In this document: positions 16,421-24,536 of the stretch, one piece after another | How positions within the stretch are numbered: the stretch's first letter is position 1 | Layout: every line of letters begins with the position of its first letter | NCBI RefSeq assembly: GCF_000308495.1 | Contig: NZ_BAFU01000048.1 | Span: forward strand, 1 to 46,435 | Direction of reading: 5' to 3' | DNA: 46,435 nucleotides | From: Nocardia brevicatena NBRC 12119 | GTDB taxonomy: Bacteria; Actinomycetota; Actinomycetes; Mycobacteriales; Mycobacteriaceae | Program-made: the position numbers and the translations under genes | Notes under the pieces: model-generated | What the model was told of the DNA's origin: nothing | What the model saw: only the letters and a program-made list of their open reading frames with translations | Databases searched by the model: none

Positions 16421-18679
16421 TCATTGCGCGGGGATACCCGGGTCGGCGCCGGCGAGCGGCAGCGGGCGGGCCGTACGGTCGAGTTCGTCCAGGGCCAGCA
16501 CCGAATCGGCGAGCCGTTCGATAACCGTGCTCTGATGGCTGATCAGCAACAGCGCCACACCCGTTCGGCGCAGCCGGTCGAGTAGTTCGAGGACGATCCG
16601 CTGCGATTCGGTGTCGAGCGAGGCGGTGATCTCGTCACAGATCAGGACGCGCGGGCCGGCCGCGAGGGCGCGGGCGATCGCCACCCGCTGCTGCTGCCCG
16701 CCCGAGAGCTCACCGGGCCTGCGCGCGGCAAGCGTCGGATCGAGCCGGACCGCGGTCAGCAACCGCTCGGTCTCGCGGGCCGCCGTGGCCTCGTCCATAC
16801 CGCGAAGAAGACGCAACGGCCGACCGATCTGGGTGCCGATCCGGTGGGCCGGATTGAGCGAGCCGGCCGGGTTCTGGAAGATCAGCTGCACGGCGCGGCG
16901 CTGGTCGACGGCGCGTCGATCGACGGTCGGGTGCAGGGGCGCGCCGTCGAGCCGGATCGTCCCGCGCGCCGGCGGATGCAGCCCCGCCAGCGCGCGGGCC
17001 ACGGTTGTCTTGCCCGCTCCGGACCGGCCGGTGAGGGCGAGGCAGACGCCGGGGCGCAGGGTGAACGAGATGCCGTCGACGACCGGACGGGAGCGGTGGG
17101 CGACGGCGAGTTCGTCCACGCGCAGGATCGGCTCGGTGGCGGATACCGCGGACCGGGTGGGTGGCGCCGGGGCGGTCTTCGTGGTCGAGGTGCGCAGCGG
17201 AGCGTAGGAAACGACCCGGCCCTCGGCTAGTTCGAGCACCTCGTCGATCAGCGGCGCCACAGTGGTCAGGTCGTGGGTGATGATCAGCAGCGTGGTCGCG
17301 GACTCGCGACGCAGCGCGGAGAGAGTGTCGACGAGTTCTTCCCGGGCGCGGGCGTCGAGCCCGGTGGTCGGCTCGTCGAGGACGACCACCGCCGGGTCGC
17401 CGAGCAACGCCATTGCCAGCAGCACGCGTTGTTGCTGGCCGCCGGACAGTTCGTGCGGGAAGCGCCGCCGAAAGGAGCGGTCGTCGGGTAGGCCGACCCG
17501 ACGAAGTGCCGCGGTGACCTGCGCCGTGACGTCGGGTCCGCCGCGCAGCCGGGCGATCTCGGCGATCGCGGTGCCGATTCGCAGCGCCGGATTGAGGCCG
17601 GTGGCCGGGTCCTGGGGGACGAAACCCACGGCGCGGCGACTCCCGGTTGCACCGATGGTGACGGTGCCCCGAGCGATCAACCCGGCCGGCAGCGCACCGA
17701 GGACGGCCGAGACGAAGGTCGTCTTACCGGCACCGGACGGGCCGAGGATCGCCAGACTCCGACCGGGAGCCACCCGCACCGACACATCCTCGAGCACCGG
17801 ATGACTCTCCGCGGTGCGCACGGTCAAATGCTCGACCCGCACGCCGCCCGCGTCGGCTCCGAGTGTCGGCGCGGTCCCTCCGATGCCGGCCCGGCGAGGT
17901 ACCAGTGTCCGGTCGGCGACCATATTCACCGAGACAACCAGGGCCGTGATCAGCAGTGCCGGGGCGAGTACCGCCCAGGGCTGGAGCCCGAACCCCGGTC
18001 GGTTCTCCGTGATCATCAATGCCCAGTCGGGGGAGGGCGGGCGCAGCCCCAAACCGAGGAAACCACCGACCGCGACGATCGAGATCACCCCCGACAACCG
18101 GACCCCGGCGTCGGCCTGCACCACCGCGCGGAGATTGGGCAATACCTCGACAAGCGCGAGCCGCCACAGCGGTTCGCCCCGAGCCCGCGCCGATTCCACG
18201 AACCCGGCGCCGGCGATCTCGTGCACCGCGGTGCGGACGATCCGCGCGATCCACGGCACCGAAGTCAGCGAGGCCGTCAGCACGATCGCGCCCGGACCGG
18301 CGCCGAGAGCCGTCGCGATCACGGCGAGCAGCAGAAACCATGGGATGACGACGATCGTGTCGACCGGTCGCATGATCCAGCGGTCGGCGCCGCGCCGCAG
18401 TCCCGCGAGCAGGCCGAGTCCCATACCTGCCAGGTAGGCGACGGCCAACGACAATCCGGTGATCACCAGCAGGGGTAGCCCACCGTGCAGAACCCGGCTG
18501 AGCACATCGCGACCGACGACATCGGTCCCCAGCGGATGGTCCGGGCTCGGCGGCCGGAACGGCGGACCGCTGGGGGCGGTCGGCGCGTACGGCGCGAATA
18601 CCGGGCCGAGCACCACGACGAGCAGCACCGATATCAGAACCAGCAGCCAGCCCGTCCGGAGCCGGGCGCCGCGCCTCAC
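16421..18679 (-). CDS. ABC importer: permease fused to two ATP-binding domains (OppC-OppD-OppF type)
   Basis: 752 aa, GTG start overlapping the upstream permease stop as GTGA. Residues about 1-260 are a DppC/OppC-type permease with the membrane start RTGWLLVLISVLLVVVLG, the family motif HPLGTDVVGRDVLSRVLHGG and the EAA-like loop SARARGEPLWRLALVEVLPN. Then come two ABC ATPases: the first with Walker A GPSGAGKTT, signature LSGGQQQR and VVVLDEPTTGLD; the second with GRSGAGKTT, LSGGQQQR and LICDEITASLD. Normally these are three separate chains. It should power uptake of the ligand bound by the lipoprotein encoded upstream. The operon is led by a cobalamin riboswitch, so the cargo may be cobalt, a chelate or a corrinoid precursor. 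Confidence 0.9.
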   Translation of the reverse strand: MRRGARLRTGWLLVLISVLLVVVLGPVFAPYAPTAPSGPPFRPPSPDHPLGTDVVGRDVLSRVLHGGLPLLVITGLSLAVAYLAGMGLGLLAGLRRGADRWIMRPVDTIVVIPWFLLLAVIATALGAGPGAIVLTASLTSVPWIARIVRTAVHEIAGAGFVESARARGEPLWRLALVEVLPNLRAVVQADAGVRLSGVISIVAVGGFLGLGLRPPSPDWALMITENRPGFGLQPWAVLAPALLITALVVSVNMVADRTLVPRRAGIGGTAPTLGADAGGVRVEHLTVRTAESHPVLEDVSVRVAPGRSLAILGPSGAGKTTFVSAVLGALPAGLIARGTVTIGATGSRRAVGFVPQDPATGLNPALRIGTAIAEIARLRGGPDVTAQVTAALRRVGLPDDRSFRRRFPHELSGGQQQRVLLAMALLGDPAVVVLDEPTTGLDARAREELVDTLSALRRESATTLLIITHDLTTVAPLIDEVLELAEGRVVSYAPLRTSTTKTAPAPPTRSAVSATEPILRVDELAVAHRSRPVVDGISFTLRPGVCLALTGRSGAGKTTVARALAGLHPPARGTIRLDGAPLHPTVDRRAVDQRRAVQLIFQNPAGSLNPAHRIGTQIGRPLRLLRGMDEATAARETERLLTAVRLDPTLAARRPGELSGGQQQRVAIARALAAGPRVLICDEITASLDTESQRIVLELLDRLRRTGVALLLISHQSTVIERLADSVLALDELDRTARPLPLAGADPGIPAQ

Positions 18680-19650
18680 CGCTGTACCTCGGCGACCAGG
18701 GTGCGTGCCCGAGGGCTGACCAGGAGGGCGAACAGATCCGCGGCCAGGTAGGCGCCGATCCCGAACGCGGCCAGCAGCACCGAGGTGGACTGGACGAACG
18801 GGTAGTCGCGGGCCGCGATGGCGCTCAACAGCTCCTGGGACAGACCCGGATAGACGAACAGTGTCTCCACGACGGCGATACCGCCGACCAGACCCACCAC
18901 CGCCCCCGCAAGCGGATGAATAGATGCGGACACCGCGTTGGGTGCGACGTGCCGCAGGAACAGCCGCACCCCGCCGACCCCGTTCAGCCGGGCGGTTCGG
19001 ATGTACTCGGTGGCCACGACCTCGGCGGTCCGGGCCCGTACCATCCGCACCGGATGCGGCAGCAACCCCAGCAACAGGCAGGTCACCGGCAGGACCAGGA
19101 CCTGTGGACGGCTCCACACGCCGGCACCCGCGGGCACCAGCGATACCGCGGGCAGCAGGCGCAGGGACAGCGAGACGATCGCGACGAGCAGCACGCCGAC
19201 GATGAACGACGGCATCGATTCGATGGCCAACGCGGCAACACTGACCACCCGATCGGTACGCGATCCCGGGCGGGCCCCGGCCAGCAGGCCGAGCCCGATG
19301 GCCAGTGGGATCAACACGGCGGCGGTGATGAGCGCCAGCGCGACGCTGTTGGCGAGCCGAGCCGCCAGGACGTCACCGACCGGGCGGCCCGAGATCAACG
19401 AGTGACCGAGATCGCCGCGCAGGAAACCGACGACCCACTCGGCGAACCGGATCGGGGCGGGCCGGTCCAGCCCCAGTTCACCGCGCAGGGCGGCCAACTG
19501 CTCCGGCGAGGGATCACCGGCCCCCTGCCGGGACAGGATCACCACCGCCGCATCCGAATCCAGCATTTCGAACAGGCCGAATACGATCAACGCGACCGCG
19601 AACAGCACGCCGGCCGCCGCACCGACGCGCCGCAGGAGATAACGGAGCAC
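18676..19650 (-). CDS. ABC importer permease, DppB/OppB type
   Basis: 324 aa, GTG start 6 bases after the lipoprotein gene, with GAGGGG upstream. The N-terminus LRYLLRRVGAAAGVLFAVAL is the first helix of DppB-type permeases. The periplasmic loop region (LRGELGLDRPAPIRFAEWVV, RGDLGHSLISGRPVGDVL) is typical. The EAA-type loop reads EYIRTARLNGVGGVRLFLRH. About six membrane helices. It forms the channel with the permease domain of the fusion protein encoded next. Family members move peptides, nickel or other small chelates. Confidence 0.9.
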   Translation of the reverse strand: MLRYLLRRVGAAAGVLFAVALIVFGLFEMLDSDAAVVILSRQGAGDPSPEQLAALRGELGLDRPAPIRFAEWVVGFLRGDLGHSLISGRPVGDVLAARLANSVALALITAAVLIPLAIGLGLLAGARPGSRTDRVVSVAALAIESMPSFIVGVLLVAIVSLSLRLLPAVSLVPAGAGVWSRPQVLVLPVTCLLLGLLPHPVRMVRARTAEVVATEYIRTARLNGVGGVRLFLRHVAPNAVSASIHPLAGAVVGLVGGIAVVETLFVYPGLSQELLSAIAARDYPFVQSTSVLLAAFGIGAYLAADLFALLVSPRARTLVAEVQR

Positions 19651-19656
19651 GCCCGC

Positions 19657-21258
19657 TCACCCCTCGGTGGCCAGCCAGGTGGTGGCGTAGTTCGCCCAAT
19701 CGTCGGTACCTGGTACACCGCTGCGCACACCCCGGATATGGGCCCGGGCCGCGTCGGGTCGTTTCGCGAAACTGTGCAGGATGTAGCCCCCTCCCTGCCA
19801 CAGCTCCTCCTGCAGTTCGGCATACAGCTCGCGACGGCGTTCCGGGTTCATCGCGGCCCGCGCCTGCGCGAACTTCATATCCCAGCCTGGGCGGCGCCAG
19901 CCGGTGCCGTTGCTCGGCGACGAACTGGTCATGGTCTGGCCGTAGAAATAGTCGAGGCTGTAGTTCCACCACCCGATATGGGAGAGTGCTGCCTTACCGC
20001 TGACCTGGGAGAAATAGGTGTCGGCCGGCACCGATTCGAGTTCGATGGTGATTCCCGCCGCCCTGGCCTGCTCGGCGTACAGCGTGGCCGACTCGACCAT
20101 CCCCGGCATACCGTCGGCGGTGGGCAGCGTGACCACCGGATTCTCCTTGCCTGCCGCGCGCAACAGTTCCCGGGCCCGCTGCGGATCGTAGCCGCGCTGG
20201 GGGAGGGTGTCGTTGTAGAACGGCGCTCCCTTGCCGTAGAGATCGTTGCCGACCTCGCCGTATCCGTAGTAGACGGAATCGACCATCGCCTGCCGGTCCA
20301 CGGCCAGCCGCATCGCCTGCCGGACACGCACATCGTCGAACGGCGGCAGGTCGACGCGCATCTGGAAGGCGCCCATGAGACCCGCCGGCGGCACGATCAC
20401 CGTGACGCTCGGGTCGCGCTCCAACTCGCGGGCCTGCAGATGGCTCATCTCGTGGACGACATCCGCCTCACCGGACAGGAAGGCGTTCATCCGTGCCGCG
20501 GTTTCGGCGATCTGGATGATCTCCACCTCGTCCAGAAGCGCCGGTCCGTCCCAGTGCCGGTCGTTTCGCCGCAGCAGGGCGCGATCGCCGGGCGACCACT
20601 CCGCCAGGGCGAAGGGCCCGGTACCCACCGGCAGGGTGTGTTCGTCGAAGGTGGTGGTGCCGTCCTTGACGACGTAGCAGTACCAGCCCGCCAGCACGGA
20701 ACCGAAATCGGCGATCGGCGTGTTCATCGCCACCACGACGTCCAGGTCTCCGTCCGCGTGGGTGCGGGACATATCGATCATCGCCAGATCGCCCGACGAC
20801 GGTTTCGCCGGATCGAGCATCCGCTCGAAGCTCCACAGCACGTCACGCGAGGTCAGGGGCGTGCCATCGCTGAAGACCACTCCCGGGCGGAGCCGGATCC
20901 GCCATTCGCTCCCGTCGGCATCGGGTTCGAGGGAGCGGGCGAGCCGGTAGCGCGGTGTCAGGTCGTTGTTATAGGCGACCAGTCTGTCCCAGACGTTCTT
21001 CGCCACCGCTCCACCCGCCGAGCTGCCCGCCACATGCGGGTCGAGCACATCGGCGCTCCCGGACCGGCCCGCGATCACAGAGCGCAGCCGGCCGCCCGGT
21101 CGTGGCGGTCCGTCCGGCGCGCCGGACGGACCGATATCGGTGCCGCAACCGGCCAGGGACGGGACACCGCCCAGGGCCGCGAGCCCGAAGAGCGCCGCGG
21201 TCCCGGTCATGACTCGTCGCCGGCCGATGCCGGACCGGCCTGCTGTGGAGTTGTTCAT
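19657..21258 (-). CDS. Extracellular solute-binding lipoprotein, family 5 (DppA/OppA/NikA-like)
   Basis: 533 aa from the ATG at 21258, chosen because GAGGA lies six bases upstream; in-frame ATGs at 21264 and 21279 are alternatives. The N-terminus combines twin arginines (GRRRVMTG), a hydrophobic stretch and a lipobox (PSLAGC), so it is probably a Tat-exported lipoprotein. The body matches cluster-C binding proteins: RLRPGVVFSDGTPLTSRDVL, GTGPFALAEWSPGD, RVRQAMRLAVDRQAMVDSVY and a C-terminal WANYATTWL. The family binds peptides, nickel, haem or opines. Control by the cobalamin riboswitch directly upstream suggests a ligand connected to B12 supply. Confidence 0.9.
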   Translation of the reverse strand: MNNSTAGRSGIGRRRVMTGTAALFGLAALGGVPSLAGCGTDIGPSGAPDGPPRPGGRLRSVIAGRSGSADVLDPHVAGSSAGGAVAKNVWDRLVAYNNDLTPRYRLARSLEPDADGSEWRIRLRPGVVFSDGTPLTSRDVLWSFERMLDPAKPSSGDLAMIDMSRTHADGDLDVVVAMNTPIADFGSVLAGWYCYVVKDGTTTFDEHTLPVGTGPFALAEWSPGDRALLRRNDRHWDGPALLDEVEIIQIAETAARMNAFLSGEADVVHEMSHLQARELERDPSVTVIVPPAGLMGAFQMRVDLPPFDDVRVRQAMRLAVDRQAMVDSVYYGYGEVGNDLYGKGAPFYNDTLPQRGYDPQRARELLRAAGKENPVVTLPTADGMPGMVESATLYAEQARAAGITIELESVPADTYFSQVSGKAALSHIGWWNYSLDYFYGQTMTSSSPSNGTGWRRPGWDMKFAQARAAMNPERRRELYAELQEELWQGGGYILHSFAKRPDAARAHIRGVRSGVPGTDDWANYATTWLATEG

Positions 21259-21279
21259 CGCCATCCTCGTGGGTGTCAT

Positions 21280-21450
21280 CCCGTCACGCCGGCGCAGGTG
21301 TCCTGGCTCCCGGATCGACGCATCTCCGCCGGCCTTCCAACCCGGGTAGGTCGTGGCCACGAAATCGGCGGATCGCTCCTCGGTGACAGTTGCGGGACAG
21401 CCCCGGATTCGCACCGGTGTTCCCCACGCCGGGAAAGACGTTACCGGGTG
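21280..21450 (-). ncRNA. Cobalamin riboswitch
   Basis: Read on the minus strand, the leader contains GGTGCGAATCC (21405-21415), then GGCTGTCCCGCAACTGTCA (21384-21402), and near the 3' end GCCAGGACACCTGC (21294-21307). These correspond to the conserved GGTG..AAtCC, CtGtCCCGCaaCTGT and GCCAGGAgACC blocks of the B12 riboswitch aptamer, in correct order and spacing. It ends about 20-35 bases before the lipoprotein start, close enough to hide the ribosome site when B12 is bound. It should repress the whole ABC operon at high adenosylcobalamin. Ends are approximate. Confidence 0.9.
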
Positions 21451-21759
21451 AGCCCGCCCCTCACCCGGCCGAGACCCGCTCCGGTCTCCTGCTCGAAGCG
21501 GGGCCGGCCGCGCACCTCGGCCGGAAAGGTTCCGGAGGGGGACCCACGAGAGCCGACCGGGAGCAGTACCTCAATGTCCACGTCTCGCGCGAGCCCGCCG
21601 CCGGCGAGGCCCCGCGATCGCCGTTGAACCGGCCGACTACGAAGGATTTCCGGAATACCCGACGGGTGGTGGGCTTGGCGCTCGAGCGCGGGTTCGATGT
21701 GGTGTTCGGGCTCCGTCGCCCGGGTGGGCGGCCTGCCGATCGGTCGGGTGCTCGGCGAA
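21451..21759. other. Spacer between the riboswitch and the IclR gene
   Basis: About 310 bases without a supported gene. It must hold the promoter of the riboswitch-led ABC operon (minus strand) and the 3' end signals of the IclR gene. I see no clear -35/-10 pair and no strong hairpin. Confidence 0.4.
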
Positions 21760-22533
21760 TTATCGGAGCCGAATCCGGTATCCGTCTCGGCTCAGGTTGT
21801 CTTCGACCGTATGCGCGGCGGAGCGAAGGCTGTCGACGTAGCGGCGGAGATCGTTCCGATCGAAGCGGGTGCTGGGGAGGGCGATGGTCAGTGCGGCGAC
21901 GGGGCGGCGCTTCCCGTCCCGTACACAGACGCCGATTCCGCAGACGCCGCTTTCGGTTTCATCGATGTTCACGCCGTAGCCGGCCTTGCGGACACTGGCG
22001 AGATGGGTTTTGAGCGCATCGAGATCGGTGATACGGGCCGTGCGCCAGGGCGGTAGCCCATTGTGATAGATGGTGTCGACCTCGTCGTCGCCGACCTCGG
22101 CCAGAAGTGCCTTGCCGCCAGCGGAACAGTATGCGGGCATCTGGTCGCCGATTCGCGCTGCCACCCGCAGGACGCCCCCGGCCTCGGCGCCGTCGACGAA
22201 CTCGATGTTCTGTCCCTTCAGAACCATGAGCTGGGCGGTTTCGTCCACCGTGTCGGTCAGCCATTCCAGGGCCGGCCGGGCGGCCCTGCGGAGCGTCGCC
22301 TGTTGGATCTCCCCGCCGATGGTGGCGATCAGTTCGGGGCCGGCGCGATAGAGGCGGTCCCGGGTTTGTACCGCGAACCCCCGATAGCAGAGGGCCCCGA
22401 GTAGGCGGTGGGCGGTGGAGGGGACCACGCCGAGGTGGTCGGCCGCGGTGGTGACGCTCATGGGCTCGCCATCGCGCAACAACAGGATCAACTGGAGGGC
22501 TCGGTCTACCGATTCCAGACGAGCTACCGGCAT
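21760..22533 (-). CDS. IclR family transcriptional regulator
   Basis: 257 aa from MPVARLESVDRALQLILLL; an in-frame GTG four codons upstream is possible. The N-terminal winged helix (SVTTAADHLGVVPSTAHRLL, GALCYRGFAVQ) is followed by an IclR effector domain (MPAYCSAGGKALLAEVGDDE, YGVNIDETESGVCGIGV). It is divergent from the carboxylase/phosphotransferase operon starting at 22705. A perfect dyad lies in the spacer between the two genes, so it is the likely local regulator of that operon. IclR proteins commonly control aromatic and ketone or acid catabolism. The effector is unknown. Confidence 0.9.
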   Translation of the reverse strand: MPVARLESVDRALQLILLLRDGEPMSVTTAADHLGVVPSTAHRLLGALCYRGFAVQTRDRLYRAGPELIATIGGEIQQATLRRAARPALEWLTDTVDETAQLMVLKGQNIEFVDGAEAGGVLRVAARIGDQMPAYCSAGGKALLAEVGDDEVDTIYHNGLPPWRTARITDLDALKTHLASVRKAGYGVNIDETESGVCGIGVCVRDGKRRPVAALTIALPSTRFDRNDLRRYVDSLRSAAHTVEDNLSRDGYRIRLR

Positions 22534-22550
22534 GCTATTCCGCACAGAAG

Positions 22551-22565
22551 AATTGTTGCACAATT
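22551..22565. promoter_or_regulatory. Candidate IclR operator
   Basis: AATTGTTGCACAATT is a perfect 6-bp inverted repeat with a 3-base centre, strikingly AT-rich for this genome. It lies in the 171-base spacer between the IclR gene and the eight-gene operon, 18 bases before the IclR start. Size and symmetry suit an IclR dimer. Confidence 0.6.
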
Positions 22566-22704
22566 TATTGCCTAGTGGAGAACTTCTGGGTACGTTCACT
22601 GACGGTGACCAGTACCACATCGGCCAATGGCCGTGGTCTGTACCTCCGGGTTCCGGCGTCAGCGTCCTGCCCCGGGTATCTGCATATCAGGAAGGTCTCC
22701 CCTC

Positions 22705-23187
22705 ATGGATTTCGACCTCGAGGAACTCGCGGCCATCATCGAGCAACTCGATAAAACCGAGTTCACCGAGTTCCGTTTCGAGAAAGGTGATACGCGTCTA
22801 CTGGTTCGCCGCGGGCCCGTTACCGCCCGCGAAGCGGAGGAGCGCCGCCCCGCCCCGACTCATACGCAGCAGCCGAGCTCCCCGGTGGTCGCCGAGGTCG
22901 AACACACCGACCCGGCGCGGACGCCGATAACGCCGGCCGCCGAGGATGTCGTGATCACCGCTCCCATGCTGGGCACGTTCTACCGCGCCCCGAAGCCGGG
23001 CGAGCCGGCCTTCGTGCAGGTGGGTGACAAGGTCGCTGCCGACTCGGTGCTGTGCATCGTCGAAGTGATGAAACTGATGAACTCGGTACCGGCCGGTGTG
23101 CGGAGAGAGGTCACAGCCGTCTACGCCTCCGATGGCGAGCTCGTCGAATTCGGCCAGGCACTGTTCGCGATCAGGCCGATCGCATGA
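22705..23187 (+). CDS. Biotin carboxyl carrier protein (AccB-like)
   Basis: 160 aa, ATG preceded by AGGAAGG. The N-terminal helical section (DFDLEELAAIIEQLDKTEFT) resembles AccB, then an Ala/Pro linker (about 55-85), then a biotinyl domain with VITAPMLGTFYRAP and the biotinylation site EVMKLMN at Lys123. It carries CO2 as carboxybiotin between the biotin carboxylase and carboxyltransferase encoded directly downstream, with a 4-base overlap to the former. It is the first gene of the eight-gene operon. A housekeeping acetyl-CoA carboxylase role is unlikely, because actinobacteria usually use fused biotin subunits and because of the company it keeps. Confidence 0.92.
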   Translation: MDFDLEELAAIIEQLDKTEFTEFRFEKGDTRLLVRRGPVTAREAEERRPAPTHTQQPSSPVVAEVEHTDPARTPITPAAEDVVITAPMLGTFYRAPKPGEPAFVQVGDKVAADSVLCIVEVMKLMNSVPAGVRREVTAVYASDGELVEFGQALFAIRPIA

Positions 23188-24536
23188 GCTCCCGGATCTT
23201 CGTCGCGAACCGGGGTGAGATCGCGGTGCGGATCATCGAGGCCTGTGACCGTCTGGGGTTCGACACTGTCTTGGGGGTATCGTCCGCCGATCGGACCACC
23301 CTGGCCGCCCGGCGCGCCGGACGGATCGTCACAGTGGGAGGCCCGCGAGCCACCGACAGCTATCTCGATGCCGACGCCATCGTGCACGCCGCACTGTCGA
23401 CGGGATGCACCGCTGTGCACCCCGGCTATGGTTTCCTGTCCGAGCGACCCGCCTTTGCCCGCCTGTGCGCCGACAACGGTCTGACATTCATCGGACCGCA
23501 ACCGGAGGCGCTCGAGGCTCTCGGGGACAAGCTCAGCGCTCGGGCGCTGGCCGAATCGGTCGATGTCCCGGTATCGGCCGGCGGGACCGCCGATACCCTC
23601 GAGGAAGTGACGCGGCTCGCCGAGTCGATCGGCTATCCCCTGCTGATCAAGGCCGCGCACGGTGGCGGTGGGCGCGGGATGAAGCGGGTGGGGCACGCCG
23701 CCGAACTCGCCGACGCCTGGCGGGTGGCGTCCGCGGAGGCCGCGGCATCGTTCGGTGACGGCACGGTCTTCCTCGAGCGCTATGTCGAGGACGCCAAACA
23801 CGTCGAGGTCCAAATCCTCGGTGACCGGCACGGTCACCGGGTCCACTTGGGGGAGCGGGAATGCTCGGTGCAGTACCGCTACCAGAAGGTCGTCGAGGAA
23901 TCGCCCTGCGCCGCCTTGCCGGAGGCGAGCCGCGCCCTGCTGCACGCCGCCGCGTTGAAGATCGCCGACGCTCTCGACTACGTGGGACTGGGGACCGTGG
24001 AATTCCTCTACGATGTCGACCGCGACCGCCTGGCCTTCCTCGAGGTCAACCCGCGGCTGCAGGTCGAACATCCGGTCACCGAAGCCGTCACCGGTATCGA
24101 CCTGGTGCGCGAGCAGATTCTGGTCGCCCTGGGCGAGCCGCTGTCGTTCACTCAGTCCGACATCACCGTGGCCGGCCACGCCGTCGAATGTCGGATCACC
24201 GCCCAGGATCCCACTCGCGGACTGGCCCCCTCGCCCGGCCACGTCGAGCGGTGGCGACCACCGGTCGGTGGGGGTATCCGACTCGATTCCCATATCTACG
24301 AGGGCTACCGGTTCCCGCCGTTCTATGACGCGTTGATGGGCAAGCTCATCACCTGGGGGCAGAGCCGTTCGGCGGCGATCACCCGGATGCGGCAGGCACT
24401 GGACGGTTTCGAGATCGGTGGGGTGACCACGTCACTGCCGCTGCTGAGCCGTATCACCGCACATCCGGACTATCTGGCCAACTCGGTCACCACCAGATGG
24501 CTGGAACACACCCTGGAGGAAGGACAGCCGCGATGA
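23184..24536 (+). CDS. Biotin carboxylase (AccC-like)
   Basis: 450 aa, the standard length of stand-alone biotin carboxylases. ATG overlaps the previous stop as ATGA. Motifs include IFVANRGEIAVRII at the N-terminus, the Gly-rich ATP loop KAAHGGGGRGMKRV, YVEDAKHVEVQILGDRHGH, ECSVQYRYQKVVEESP and EVNPRLQVEHPVTEAVTGID. It uses ATP and bicarbonate to carboxylate the biotin on the neighbouring carrier. The C-terminal part (HIYEGYRFPPFYDALMGKLI, GGVTTSLPLL) is intact. The split AccB/AccC/carboxyltransferase arrangement resembles two-subunit pyruvate carboxylases and oxaloacetate decarboxylases more than actinobacterial acyl-CoA carboxylases. Confidence 0.95.
   Translation: MSSRIFVANRGEIAVRIIEACDRLGFDTVLGVSSADRTTLAARRAGRIVTVGGPRATDSYLDADAIVHAALSTGCTAVHPGYGFLSERPAFARLCADNGLTFIGPQPEALEALGDKLSARALAESVDVPVSAGGTADTLEEVTRLAESIGYPLLIKAAHGGGGRGMKRVGHAAELADAWRVASAEAAASFGDGTVFLERYVEDAKHVEVQILGDRHGHRVHLGERECSVQYRYQKVVEESPCAALPEASRALLHAAALKIADALDYVGLGTVEFLYDVDRDRLAFLEVNPRLQVEHPVTEAVTGIDLVREQILVALGEPLSFTQSDITVAGHAVECRITAQDPTRGLAPSPGHVERWRPPVGGGIRLDSHIYEGYRFPPFYDALMGKLITWGQSRSAAITRMRQALDGFEIGGVTTSLPLLSRITAHPDYLANSVTTRWLEHTLEEGQPR

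Noticed and set aside
18916-21627. 903-codon plus-strand open frame opposite the permease and lipoprotein genes
   Set aside because: Gln/His/Arg-rich shadow frame; it also crosses the cobalamin riboswitch.
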